Below, in pieces: positions 23,207-34,400 of a stretch of 64,000 nucleotides of DNA. The notes under the pieces were generated by a model. The model saw nothing but the letters and a program-made list of their open reading frames with translations, was not told where the DNA came from and ran no database searches. Location: contig NC_135260.1 in the NCBI RefSeq assembly GCF_964204865.1, positions 6,758,001 through 6,822,000 of the forward strand, in the 5' to 3' direction. Source of the stretch: Styela clava. Taxonomy: Eukaryota; Chordata; Ascidiacea; Stolidobranchia; Styelidae. Position 1 is the first letter of the stretch; each line of letters opens with the position of its first letter. Position numbers and translations under genes: made by a program.

Positions 23207-23800
23207 CAGGGTTGCCATACCGTGCTTATTTCTAAGATTGGTGCTTATTTTCTAGCGTGTGTCTTATAAAGTAACGATGTGCTTATTTCTAAGAAAAGTG
23301 CTTATTTTTGAGTTACGTGCTTATTTTGTCTTAGAAACATGGATGACTTGTTCATGTTTTGCGAACAAAGCTTCCGTAGAAACGAGGGACGATGTATTTT
23401 TATTATACGCAACGCGTTTAATATAAAATTATCATTTTGGGTTAGATGGCTGCGCATCTCATTGAATATGCGCGGACGCCCTTTGGGTTGTTGTTTCCTG
23501 TGCAAGATGTTGAATGCTGGATGTTTATTGTGTGTACCTGCCTATTTTTCTGTATCTTCTTACATTTTAGAAGTTGCGTGTGGCCGTTATTTAATGGTTT
23601 TCCATGGCCTTGCGCGATTTCGGGTCTGCATGCAACCTTGTTCGAAGCGACTTCTAATAGTAAAAGGTTGGAGTGCGGAAGAGACTTGTGTATGATTCCT
23701 TTCACATTTTTAAACCGCCTTTCTGCCGTTGTTAAGTACCCCCCAAAATAAACTTTAGACACCAGTGCTTATTTTTGGCTCTAGACCGATGGCAACCCTG
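23207..23800. mobile_element. hAT-type non-autonomous element, copy 1 only, with 8-base target duplication
   Basis: The ends are perfect inverted repeats CAGGGTTGCC and GGCAACCCTG. It is flanked by the direct repeat CCTATAAG at 23199-23206 and 23801-23808. Copy 2 has a single unoccupied site there (AAGCCCACAAGG near 40478-40492). The interior has GTGCTTATTT repeats near the left end and overlapping open frames (23339-23695, 23446-23751) that show no transposase features. Eight-base duplications and a CAG start fit the hAT superfamily. Confidence 0.92.
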
Positions 23801-24777
23801 CCTATAAGGTTGGCGGCATTCGCGATATATCATTATGGATATATTTGAATATGAAACAAACGTATAGCTTCAGTGAGTGTAAATAATGACAAAAATGATT
23901 CAAATCTTCTAAAGGCATTTATTTACATCACTTGCCAGGCCATTTAAATGTAGGCTTCAGTCCCAAGTGGTAATCAATCGCCATAATTGGTAGCTTAAAC
24001 ATTTGCTACTTGTTAGGCCACTGATGTTCACTCGTGTCGGAGAACGGCTGTTTTGAACATATTGACACCTGTAAACACTGAACGTGCAACCGCTGACTCA
24101 AGCAACAATCAACATCAGTTTCGCCAATGGAATCAGATTAGGGAGAAAATAGGACAATCTGTCGATTACGCTAGTTCACTATTTATGAGATCGCTTTTAC
24201 TTTAGGAGCTGCAAAACATCTAAATGTTAATTAGTTACGATAAAGTAATTAAACGTTTAGTTGATGACCTCTTCACTAATTCAGAAAATTTATAGCACGA
24301 TCCAAAACTCTATCACTGGAGTCACTCCATTTTTCTTCTTATTACGGATCAGGACGACAAGTCGGGAATCCAGCCCAATGCCTCCATGCCCAAACTATGC
24401 CGACGGAAGTTTTATGGATCATTTTCTCTCCAATAGAGATCACCATTGTTCTATACCACGTAATGGGGTTGACTTCCTTTCATCATATCCGCTATATATG
24501 GGGTGGTATTACCAGGTTTGCTGTGCTTTTACGCGCTTAATACGAGGGATTTTAGAGGCCGAATTAAATGTCCAAAGAAACAAGAATCGAAATTTGATTG
24601 TATGGGGGTCCGATTGTATGCAAGAAGTTTCGCTCAGTAGGAACACTGTAATTACTTCGTTACATCGTTCTCGCTATCTAGTTGTAATCTTGTTGACTTT
24701 ATTTGCCCACCTGTAGATTGCAGGAACTTGTCACGGCAGTTTGGGTTGTCGGTTGCCCCAAAGTTAGGACCCATGTC

Positions 24778-24956
24778 CAGTGGTGGGATTCAATTTTTTT
24801 GTCAGCCGGTTCCATCAAAAAAGTCATATTTTTCAGCCGGTTCTGTTACAAAAAGTCATTGACAGTAACCAGTAATGCTAACCGGTTCGCTGATCCCATG
24901 AAATTCCGTCAGACGGTTCTATAGAACCGGTGCTAACCGGCTGAATCCCACCACTG
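24778..24956. mobile_element. Short hAT-type MITE with target duplication (copy 1)
   Basis: The inverted ends CAGTGGTGGGATTCA and TGAATCCCACCACTG are perfect over 15 bases, and the element is 179 bases long. The direct repeat CCCATGTC flanks it at 24770-24777 and 24957-24964. The interior repeats the motif CCGGTTC. It is also present in copy 2 at the same site. Confidence 0.92.
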
Positions 24957-24984
24957 CCCATGTCCCTTTATGGCCCTCGACAGA

Positions 24985-25330
24985 CCCTTGATGTTTCCCC
25001 GAGCATCGACTTCCTTGTTCATTTCGTAACATTTGCCAATCAGCAAGATGCAAAAGGTCACGTAACAATAGACCCGTTGGCATCCACCTGGACACTCTTG
25101 TCACTCGGACAGATTTTCAGTCGTGGTTTCAAACAATACCTCGTTTTTGCGAGTTTAAATGCTATTCGTTAGTTTTTGGTCGTTATTCCGAAATTTAAGT
25201 ATGAATCAAATAAGTCAATCATCATTTTGCCTTCTTAGGAGTTGTAGTTTAATCGTAAATATATACTGTTTAATTGCAGTAATCAAAAATTCTCTAGAAA
25301 TAGCTGTGATAAAATAGGCTAAAATTTTCT
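24985..25330. repeat. Low-copy repeat, CCCCGAGCATCGACTTCCTT type
   Basis: It matches 26798-27100 and 41489-41720 over CCCCGAGCATCGACTTCCTT and CCAATCAGCAAGATGCAAAA and on to an ATTCGTTAGTTTT stretch. The function is unknown; it could be part of a longer decayed element. Confidence 0.7.
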
Positions 25331-25452
25331 ACTGGTACGCAACGTTTTCTGCAAAGGATGCACTCGTACACTCGTGGCGCGTGCTTTCGGCGAAACTGTT
25401 GCTGTGTTCGTTTCTCGTGCTAGAATGAACGTCGAACATGGATTTTTCGCTA

Positions 25453-25767
25453 GTACAATAGTACTGTTATAGGTGCTGGGCATGTCTCAGCTTTACTGAG
25501 TCCTGTGACGATGATTCGTCTAGTGCCAAAGTGAATTAGGATAGGATTTCGCCTACATATTTATCCCGGGGAGATGAAAGCCGCTAAAACGGCTTAAGCA
25601 TATGACGATCCACGACCTCTCGTTAGGTTACCAGTCCTTGTCGGGTATGCGATTAGTTGGCCAGTTATATATTTCGGTGACCGTACATTTGAACCCACGT
25701 ACATTTGAACCCATACATTTGCACCCGTGTATCCGCGAGTTAAATCTATATGAGGGTGCAGAAATCC
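25453..25767 (-). repeat. SINE-like repeat, right member of the direct pair flanking copy 1
   Basis: This is a direct repeat of 10657-10960 with few differences. It sits exactly where the similarity between the two large copies ends. Recombination between such repeats could have helped build or reshape the duplication. Confidence 0.85.
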
Positions 25768-25879
25768 ATAGGTTAGGGTTAGTATGGGTTCAAATATTCG
25801 CAAAACAAAAAAAATTCCATAGGTGAAATAGTATGCAGGTGCAATTGTCGTGGGTTCAAATTACGGGTTCAAATGTTAT

Positions 25880-26080
25880 AGAACCATATGTTTCAGTTGC
25901 ATGGGCTTGATGGTGGAGGAAGCGTGACCGACCAGCGGTTACGTGAAACACCCTACGGCAGTGAGGAGTGCAGGAATCCTCTCGCACATATTTGTCTCCC
26001 ACGGAATTTGAACCGGCGAACACACGCAGGGTAATCAGAGCTGCGGTGGCGAGCGTATTCCCAATGCTTGGCAGTTGACA
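25880..26080 (-). repeat. tRNA-derived SINE, 5' part
   Basis: Read on the minus strand it has GTTCGCCGGTTCAAATTCCG (a good RNA polymerase III B-box), then CGTGGGAGACAAATATGTGC, then CTTCCTCCACCATCAAGCCC, the start of the core seen at 46775. A related minus-strand copy at 42680-42845 has GCAGGTTCGAATCGCG. Confidence 0.6.
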
Positions 26081-26414
26081 CGATGCTCGTCTGTGGATCC
26101 GCGTACATAAAATCCTGTAGCAAGAGTAAAGATGGTCATTCTAAAAGATAATAAAGACTTGGTTATAGTAAAGCGTATAGTAAAGTGTGACTTTTGAATC
26201 AGATAAAATAGTAAATAGTAATCTCTATTCTTGTTATAGCATCTTTGTGATCCACGCGATCCACGAGCAGAAAGCATAGAAGAAGGAAATATAGTAAGTG
26301 GGAATCCCGACTGACCTATCCTATCCTAGATTTCCAGCCCGGACGTGCGAGAACCATTACGCAATCGATTAAACCGTCCAATCACACTTCTACAGCATAA
26401 ATATGCTACTAAAC

Positions 26415-26607
26415 TATTAACGACTGATGCCCTTTAACAGTATTGAAGTTACGGCGAAATGCTATTCTACTATTAAAAGGCAACAGTCGTCATGTGTTTA
26501 GGACTAGGTAGCATTTCGCCGTAAGTTCAATACTGTTAAAAAGCGTCAGTCGTTAAATTTTTAAATAGCATTTCACCGTAACCTCAATACTGTCAAAAAA
26601 CGCAACC
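26415..26607. repeat. Imperfect hairpin repeat with a third arm
   Basis: The arm at about 26418-26464 (TAACGACTGATGCCC to GGCGAAATGCTA) is inverted at about 26508-26555. A second inverted arm follows at 26565-26607 (TAGCATTTCACCGTAACC). It looks like a MITE with a duplicated end. Confidence 0.65.
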
Positions 26608-26797
26608 AGGATGTGGTTACCAGTTACACATAACTTTGCCATATCACATATAGGATATACTGCCAAATTTAGACACACGAATGTTTCATGCCATACGCGT
26701 TTATTGCGTACAGCAGTTGACTGTATTTACAATAGAGTAATGCTCAAATATATGGACTCGAAAACTAAAACGAAATATTTTACCAACAATGTACCTT

Positions 26798-27100
26798 TCC
26801 CCGAGCATCGACTTCCTTGTTTACTTCGTGACATTGGCCAATCAGCAAGATGCAAAAAATGACGTAACAATGCTCCCTTTTCGCATCCGCTCAGACACTT
26901 CTCTCAGACAGATTTTCAAGCGTGATCGTAAACATTACCTCGTTTTTGAACTCTATTCGTTAGTTTTCAGTTGTGTTTCGGAAACGTAAATGTAAGTCAG
27001 ATAATTCAATGATCACTCTGTCTTTCTAGGAGTTTTAATTTATTTGCAGTAATAAAAATTAGTGTAAAAATAGCTGTTATGGACTAGGCTAAAATTCTTT
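26798..27100. repeat. Low-copy repeat, second member
   Basis: A diverged copy of 24985-25330 inside the spacer between the two large copies. The 26738-26797 flank also matches 10568-10630 (AATGCTCAAAT to CGAAATATTT), so the spacer is a mosaic. Confidence 0.65.
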
Positions 27101-28425
27101 ACCGGTACTTTTAAAAAACAAATTATTGTATGCCATGAATCATAATGATGGTTTGAAACACATACCCCATTTTACAGACGCCAACTCGCAAAAGTACTCT
27201 TAAAATAGCCCGGAAAATTTTGCAATGGTAAAGTATGGGAAGAAAGTCATATCCTGAACAAATATGGCGCTGTGAAACAGCAACTTGTGATACGGTAACT
27301 CACCAGTATCTGTCCTAGATTTTCCAAGTTCTGTGACGATGGTTAAACGTGAATTGAAATACCAAATGATCCGAGTCACTACTGTAATATCAGATCCGGC
27401 TAAGCGCGAGATCCACTTGCGTTCGCGACCGCTCACGTCGACCGTTTGCGCTCGCAACAACAACGAATAACAAAACGATCCATAAGTCCACTTCGTGTCT
27501 AATAAAGTTATCTCAAGCAGAAACAAAAATTGATCATAAAAATGACGCTTACGAGACATACATACTGGGATATTAATATGGCCGGAACAAATAAATTCGA
27601 ACAAAAAGTTACCCATAGTAAAAATGAATCAAATATTGTAACATAGTTTCTTGAAGAGCGATGCTTGGATATGAAGCGTTCCGTTTCTCAAATTTTTTTC
27701 CGTCTGTCCAAGTTTGATCTAAAGACCGAAGAATTCGCATTGGGGTGCAAAGGTATTGTTGGATACCTCAAAATCAGATTTCCTACCCTTCATTATACAA
27801 ATTATATAGATCGCATATAAATGCACATTTCTGGACTAATAAAACAACGAGTCCCTCTGGAATAAATTTTCAATAGAAGGCCCTTACAAGTTATATGTAT
27901 CTTTTTGATCGATTTTTGTTTTCTGTATACACATGAATGTAAGACGAAAGACAAACAAAATAGTACTTCGGAGATTTTTTAACGCGTTCTGCTATCTTAC
28001 TTTGAAAAGTATTCACGTCGTCAATATTTATCAACTGACTGTGAATTGAAAATAATATCTTTCTCACAAACCACTGGATTGTAAAAGGAAGAAAGACTTG
28101 TATATTATTCGAAAATCTGATGTTTACTTTTTATGATTCAAGTGTTGTAGACCGGTTGTAATTTTGTTGACAGAGAACTTATCTGTAAATTCATCATTTG
28201 TAGATAGAAAACTCGTCACGATATCAGATTTTATTGAAATTGGCAGATAGTCAAAATTAAAAAAAAAGAAACAGAACAGGTTATCATAAGCCCGTGACAC
28301 CAAAATTCCAAACGATCTAAAAAAATATGATAGACAAGAGAGAAATTAAACCTAAAGGACAAATTTGAACATGCCTGTTTCATTCATCATTATAAAATAA
28401 TTGCTGGACTCCTCGCCGTCGTAGG
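27101..28425. other. Spacer between the duplicated copies
   Basis: I see no supported gene. A 138-codon minus frame at 27200-27616 has no recognisable domain. The rest is AT-rich single-copy sequence. Confidence 0.5.
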
Positions 28426-28429
28426 GTGA

Positions 28430-28575
28430 AGTACATGCTTCCGAAAACAAATAAATAACTAATCCCATACCCGACATGAACTGGTAACAAGACAAGAGGC
28501 CGTGGTTCGCCACATGATTAGGCCGTGCTATCGATTTTCTTCTTTCAGGGGATAAATATAAAAATCCCATTCTAT
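28430..28575 (+). repeat. SINE-like repeat
   Basis: It contains ACATGCTTCCGAAAACAAAT, CATACCCGACATGAACTGGT and GCCGTGGTTCGCCACATG, matching the core at 46810-46965. Confidence 0.75.
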
Positions 28576-29151
28576 ATAGCCGTATTAATTATAGTCCGGA
28601 CACAGCGATTCAGTAACTTTATATTATGTATATACCCATCATATTGATAAATTTACGGGTCAAGTCATTTTTATTTGGACAAATCGAATTTATATATATT
28701 TGAAGAAAAATAGTTTATTCAGTACAGAGAAAAATCAGAAGGAGCATAGCTGATATAGCCATTTTTTTTGAAAACATCGGCATTTTTTTGTAATGCTACA
28801 ACCTTTTAATCAATTCTTAAAATCTGGTACACCCCGCCCTTCCTACAGTTTTAATACGTAAAAAACTCAATATTTAGAAGTCATATATATATATATATAT
28901 ATGTTTACGTTGGCGCAATAGTTTATTATTTAGTTAATGGGACCGTTGCTATTGGATTCCATCGGCCAATGGTTATTTTTGGGGATTTAATTTCAATGAG
29001 TGCAGACAACACTTGTTCGGAAAGGTATGTCGTATGGCTCAATGGCTGTAGGCATTCGTACGAGAATGGCGACATCTTTTTGTGAAAGATTGCGATACTC
29101 GGGAACTTCTAATAGTGCTACCTAAAATCAGTTGTAGTTTTTATATGTTTT
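28576..29151. other. Intergenic before copy 2
   Basis: AT-rich sequence with a TATATA tract near 28884-28902. No gene seen. Confidence 0.5.
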
Positions 29152-29325
29152 GAACTTTGCCTTTCGTACAGGATCTAATTTTAATTCACCAGTTATGTGT
29201 TTAAGAGCAACCTTTCCATTTGTGAATGACTGAACGACCCATATTAGAAAACTAAGATTCTGATATTCAACATCCGAAAAAAAAAAATAGGCTCCGAAGT
29301 TGTTTAGTAGTAGCACATCGAGATG

Positions 29326-29670
29326 CTTACCATGTTTCCCCGAAAATAAGACAGTGTTTTATTTCAATTTACTCTCTAAAATTATCACTAGTACTTATTT
29401 TGGGGGATGCCTTTTATTTTCATTTGTCAAAAACAAAATTACAAAGTATAAAATTACGAGATTTTTAAATATACTTACTCGTTTTTCATTTAAAATAACT
29501 GCTAAATATAGATTATAATCTTTTGAAACGTGTATATGTCTTGCTATCGAATAGGTCAAAAAAAAGTTTGTGCTATCGACTAAGCCTAGGTCTTATTTTA
29601 AGGAGAGGGCCTATATTGAAATCATTTTACAAATCCAGGCTAGGTCTTATTTTCGGGGAAACACGGTGTG
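29326..29670. mobile_element. MITE with GTGTTTCCCCGAAAATAAGA ends (copy 2)
   Basis: Same element and position as 11698-12045. The ends CATGTTTCCCCGAAAATAAG and CTTATTTTCGGGGAAACACG are inverted repeats. Confidence 0.85.
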
Positions 29671-31482
29671 TACCAGTGGCGTAGCATCCACCCCCGCGGT
29701 CGCGGGAGGGCCCGCAGCGCAAAGGGGCCCAAGCGGTTAGAATTTAGGAATTTGAGCCGCAAAACCAAACGCTGCATTGCAAAACCAGTAATGCACATCT
29801 TTTAACGCTGATGTTAGTTCTGCTCAAATCGTTTTGTTACGTAACAATGCCAGATAGTTGTGGATTTTCGACGTTTTGTGGTTTGATCGCACCGGCAAAA
29901 TTACGAAAGCTGTCAGAATGATGTCAAAAGCAAAACCTCTCAGTGGCGCACAGAGACGCAGAAAAAGGGCATAAGAGGAAGCTCGTACGAAAAAATTAAA
30001 GTAATCAAGATAAACGGCAAATTTTAGGTTACCATTGTCTTTTAATAGCGACATGTTATGCTTTTTGACAAAAAAAAGCGTTGTTTTAGCTTATGTCCGA
30101 GAGTTTTTAGGGTCACTTCCACGAAATATTTTTGCGTTCATTCAAAATCGGAAAAACACATTTTCCTGCATATTTTCCTGGTACATTATCCTGCCACAAT
30201 TACATTTTAAAAGAATCAATCTTGCTACTAGCTTCAAAAATATCACATCCTTTCTCCTAGATAATTTTAACTGATTAGTGATTTTAAATATGGTTGTTAG
30301 ATGAGACAATTTTGCAAGGCGAAAGATTTCTTTAAAAAACTAGCAGCCACCGAAAGTTTTTCCTGGGTTAGAAGCATATCGTGTGATAGTGTTACTTATA
30401 CAACTCTTTGGTAAAATTGTCTTGTATTGAAACGCTTGGTCACTGTGAATAAAATGTTGATCCCATTTGTTAGCGCAGAATTGTCGAATTTGAAAATTGA
30501 CTTTGTTGTGTGATTGGGATAATCTTTTTTCCACATCAACTTTCGCCGCTGATACCTTTGCTATTTGCCAACATGTCGGCACCCGTGTACTGTACTATGT
30601 ACTCGTATGTATCACAGTATTGACGCGAATATATTTTGCAATGTTCTAAATATAGATGTTCTGAACGACCTTTTTACAAAACAATATCAACGGCTTCAAA
30701 AAACGTTGATCATTTGAATAACCAGAAAAAATGTCAGATACATTTTAGTTCGTTGTCCATTAATATTTGAGTTGTGATTAAAGTAAATAATATCTCAATA
30801 AACTTAAGAAGACAGCGAATAATGTTTGGCGGAGCATTTTGCTATCTGTTCCGTTCTGTTGTATCGAAACGTTTGTCAAAGAAGTCATTAACATTGTGTG
30901 TTTATGTGGGACTTTCTAAACAACCTCTACTCAATGAGAAATATACTTCGATTCCCCTTTTTAAAATTCAAATATAATGAATTGCGCCATGTTTTGCTAA
31001 TATACAGAAGGCGTTCACGAGATATGGCGTAATCTTCAGACAAAGGCGTAAAGAATGTCACGCGATACGCCTGAATGTTGACGAACAATGATAACAGACC
31101 ATGTCTGGTTTCACTAGAATGTTGGTGTTTTTGAATCCCAAACAGAGATAAATAATTTCAGACATTCTAACCTTATTTAAATGTAATTTAGCAACCTATT
31201 GTCCTCTATGCGCAGTGAGATTTCTTGTCACATAAACCGTACAAATTTGATTGTCTACTTTTATCTTCGAAGATAGAAATTCTGTATAGGGAGTCGACTC
31301 ATTTATTACTGCGCATATTATGAATTGAACCCAAAAACTTCCCCTGGTAGTTTCACAAGGTATTCGAAATCACGATATACCTGATCGAACTCGACGTGGT
31401 TATAGTGGCAACTATATTAGAGGACGTTTCGAGCCACGGTGTTCTATTTCTTGGTATCTTCTGAGAAAGCTATATACGTGAA

Positions 31483-34400
31483 ATGATAATGTCAGTAAAA
31501 CTAATATTGGTGCTGTGTGGCGTCGCTACTGCAGTTCAGGATTTGCCAAGTAAGTGAAAGTTTGAACAAGTTTGAAATAAACGAGACACAAACATTCTTT
31601 CAGAGCGGTGGTTTCAACTTTTTTTGGTGGAGTGGAATGCCTATGAAACATCCCATAAGTCCGAGGAAACCTGTACAATTAATTATCAGTAAATTTGATT
31701 TTATTCGTTATTTATTGAATGAAAACCACTGCTTTATGGTATATTATTGGAAGTTTGTTGAAGCATTCTAGGAACACATCGCCGGATGAGACCAGAAGGG
31801 GCCTAAGTCACATTTTTGGAAAATTGACTTTTTTCAATATTTTGGGGGTTTGAGCCATGCTCTACAAGGTGGTGGTCTTGAAATCCTGAATTTCTCAATA
31901 ATAAAAATTTTAGCTGGACTTAGGACTAAAATATTTAAGAACAGAATGGGCCTAAGTCCAGCTTAAATTTTTATTATTGAGAAATTCAGGATTTCAAGAC
32001 CACAACCTTGTAGAGCATGGATCAAAACCCCAAAATAGTGTAAAAAGATAGTCCTATGTTCCAATATGATGGGCATGAACATCAGAAATGAAATGTCCGA
32101 AACTTACATCCCTGAAAATTTGTTCAGTGCAACTTAGGCCTAAGTCACCTTGTTTTACCTTGCATCCCATACAAAAAATTTCAGAAGTTGTTGAGAACAG
32201 AATGGGCCAAAATCCCTTATGGGGGTAAAAAAGCAGGAAATAATTGAAGCTGAAGTGCCAAAAAATATTGATTATTGAAAATATTCTCATCCACATTAAA
32301 ATAACCAGAGCTCAGGACTTTACTAATTGTGAATATCTGGGAATTCAAAAATAAAAAATTGTTTTTTGCGTTTTTCTCAAAACTCAAAATTGTGACTTAG
32401 GCCTATTCCGTTCTCATCCGGCGACATGTATTACCTAAAAATAGCTATTGATGTTTTCTTATTGAATATAAATTAATATTTTAATGATAAGGTCTTGGAG
32501 TTTTGTTTTGAGAGTGAAATATTTGAGTATATATATGATTTGTAAGAGATTCGGAATTACGCATCAATATTTTGTATTTTATGAATGAATATAAATTTTT
32601 AAGAATTGACGGCGGCGAAAACTCAACGTAATTCATCGTGCGCCAACTTCTGTTACAGGAAGTTAACAGATTATCAAAATGCTTCCCATGCTTCCGAAAA
32701 ATAAAATAACTTATACCATACCCGACATGGACTGGTAACCGGACGAGAGGCCGTGGTTCGCCATATGGTTAAGCCGTATTATCGGCTTCCCTTTCCCACC
32801 GGAATAAATATGTAAATCTTATCCTGTCTTAATTTTTAGAATTACAATGTACACTACAAGGCGAACGATGTGTTTTACCCTTTATGCATCAAGGAATTCA
32901 ATACATGCACTGTGCTATCTCCGACAGAGTACTGTGGTGTCCATCACGCGCAAAACCAGAAGGGAAATATGAACTGGATATTTGCACCTTTTGTGAAGGT
33001 GAGAAAGAGTAAATATCCTACTCTACTTTAAAAACAAGTATTTGCTTTGAAATCATTTCAAAACGTCGTCTATGGCGAATAAAATAGCCAAGGGCGTAAC
33101 GTTAAAAAAATGGCACTCCAGAAATGTGTGTACCAATATGAAGGTAACTCATTTTATTCGCCTACTTTACATCAAGTTGTATAAAGGAACTGAAACCAAT
33201 GGATATGGGGTATATTCACTTGGCTAACACAGACAGTCCCTGAACTCGAGATAGAACTAAAATAGGGAAAGTCGGAATAAAATTACGGCCTAACCCTAAC
33301 CTGGTGCGGGAGTACCAAAGAATTGACCGGCATTTTACAAGTATCACAGACTCAACATCTGAAACCTTCCGATAAACAACTCACGTCCATTTCCATACTC
33401 GAGATGTCACACATTGGCAGCACCCAATAGTCCCTTCCTAGAATAGTTGTATGTAAACATGTCTATAGCAGAGATATGTGGGTGAATATATAACCATTCT
33501 TTATCTTTATTACTCATACTGAACGTGTTTTAAAGTATATATAATTAATTTCCAACCTATTTTATGGCAACCTTTTCTGGAGCATTAAACACAGAGGCAT
33601 TTTTTGATGATAGAATTCGTTAGTTTGAATTTTGTTTCAGCGCCATCTGTCTGCTATATAAGGGCAGATGAATTCCCTCTGCATTCGTGGAAACTAGACT
33701 GCCCGGGAGGATGTTTTAACATATCGAAGCGAATGTGGAGTTCGACAAACGATAATGATATTGTCAGATACTCCGTGGATTCCTTTGTTTGTGCAGCTGC
33801 CATTAGAGAAAGAAAAATTAACGGTAAAGTGATTTCCCTTTTCATAATCAACGTCTTACTTTATGCTTTTCCCCTCACCTCCTTCGTTTTTTTTTGATAG
33901 GAAGACAGAGCTTCATATTTTTTAGATATTTCAAAATATCTCTCTATATATATATATGACAGGTGCGATTGGCGGCACAGTTCTTATTAAGAAGTCGAGT
34001 CAGAAGCTGGAGAAAGTCGTGGACGACAACGAAAAATCATGGCTGAAGCTCGAAGACAAACTGGCGCCTCTTTTTTCTTTTGCAGGTATATTTTCAATCT
34101 ATCGAGTTTGTATTTTGCTCAAAGTAAATTATAATGTTTGACACCTACAACCTGCAAAATATTTTACAAATTTGTCGTTGTTCCTACAGGCTTATACAGG
34201 AGACATATTTTTACGTACCATCCCATGGAAATTATTGCTTGTTTCACGTCACCCGTGGGGATGGAAATCCTGTGGCCAGCCATTGATCTGTATGCATTCC
34301 TCATTACAATTATCTGTCCCCTTTACCCACTGGGTTCGAATGGTACGAACAAAAGTATAAAATGCTTTTTATTCCAGACCCTGGAAAACAAATGCCGATA

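Larger units (their letters stand above)
11531..25452 (+). repeat. Segmental duplication, copy 1
   Basis: This segment aligns in order and orientation with 29152-41778. It carries the secreted FN2-LCCL-YWTD-EGF gene and its flanks. Exons are about 98-100% identical and most introns nearly as close. Differences are discrete insertions: a 594-base hAT-type element at 23207-23800, an element near 21293-21922, an AATC repeat near 12476-12500 and extra sequence near 25205-25390, all in copy 1; and 29672-30138 in copy 2. A repeat pair (10657 and 25453) brackets this copy. Confidence 0.9.

Noticed and set aside
23339-23751. Overlapping open frames of about 100-118 codons
   Set aside because: They lie inside the copy-1-only hAT-type element, overlap on both strands and show no transposase motifs.
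27200-27616. 138-codon minus-strand open frame between the duplicated copies
   Set aside because: No recognisable domain, no splice context and biased composition; not enough to call a gene.
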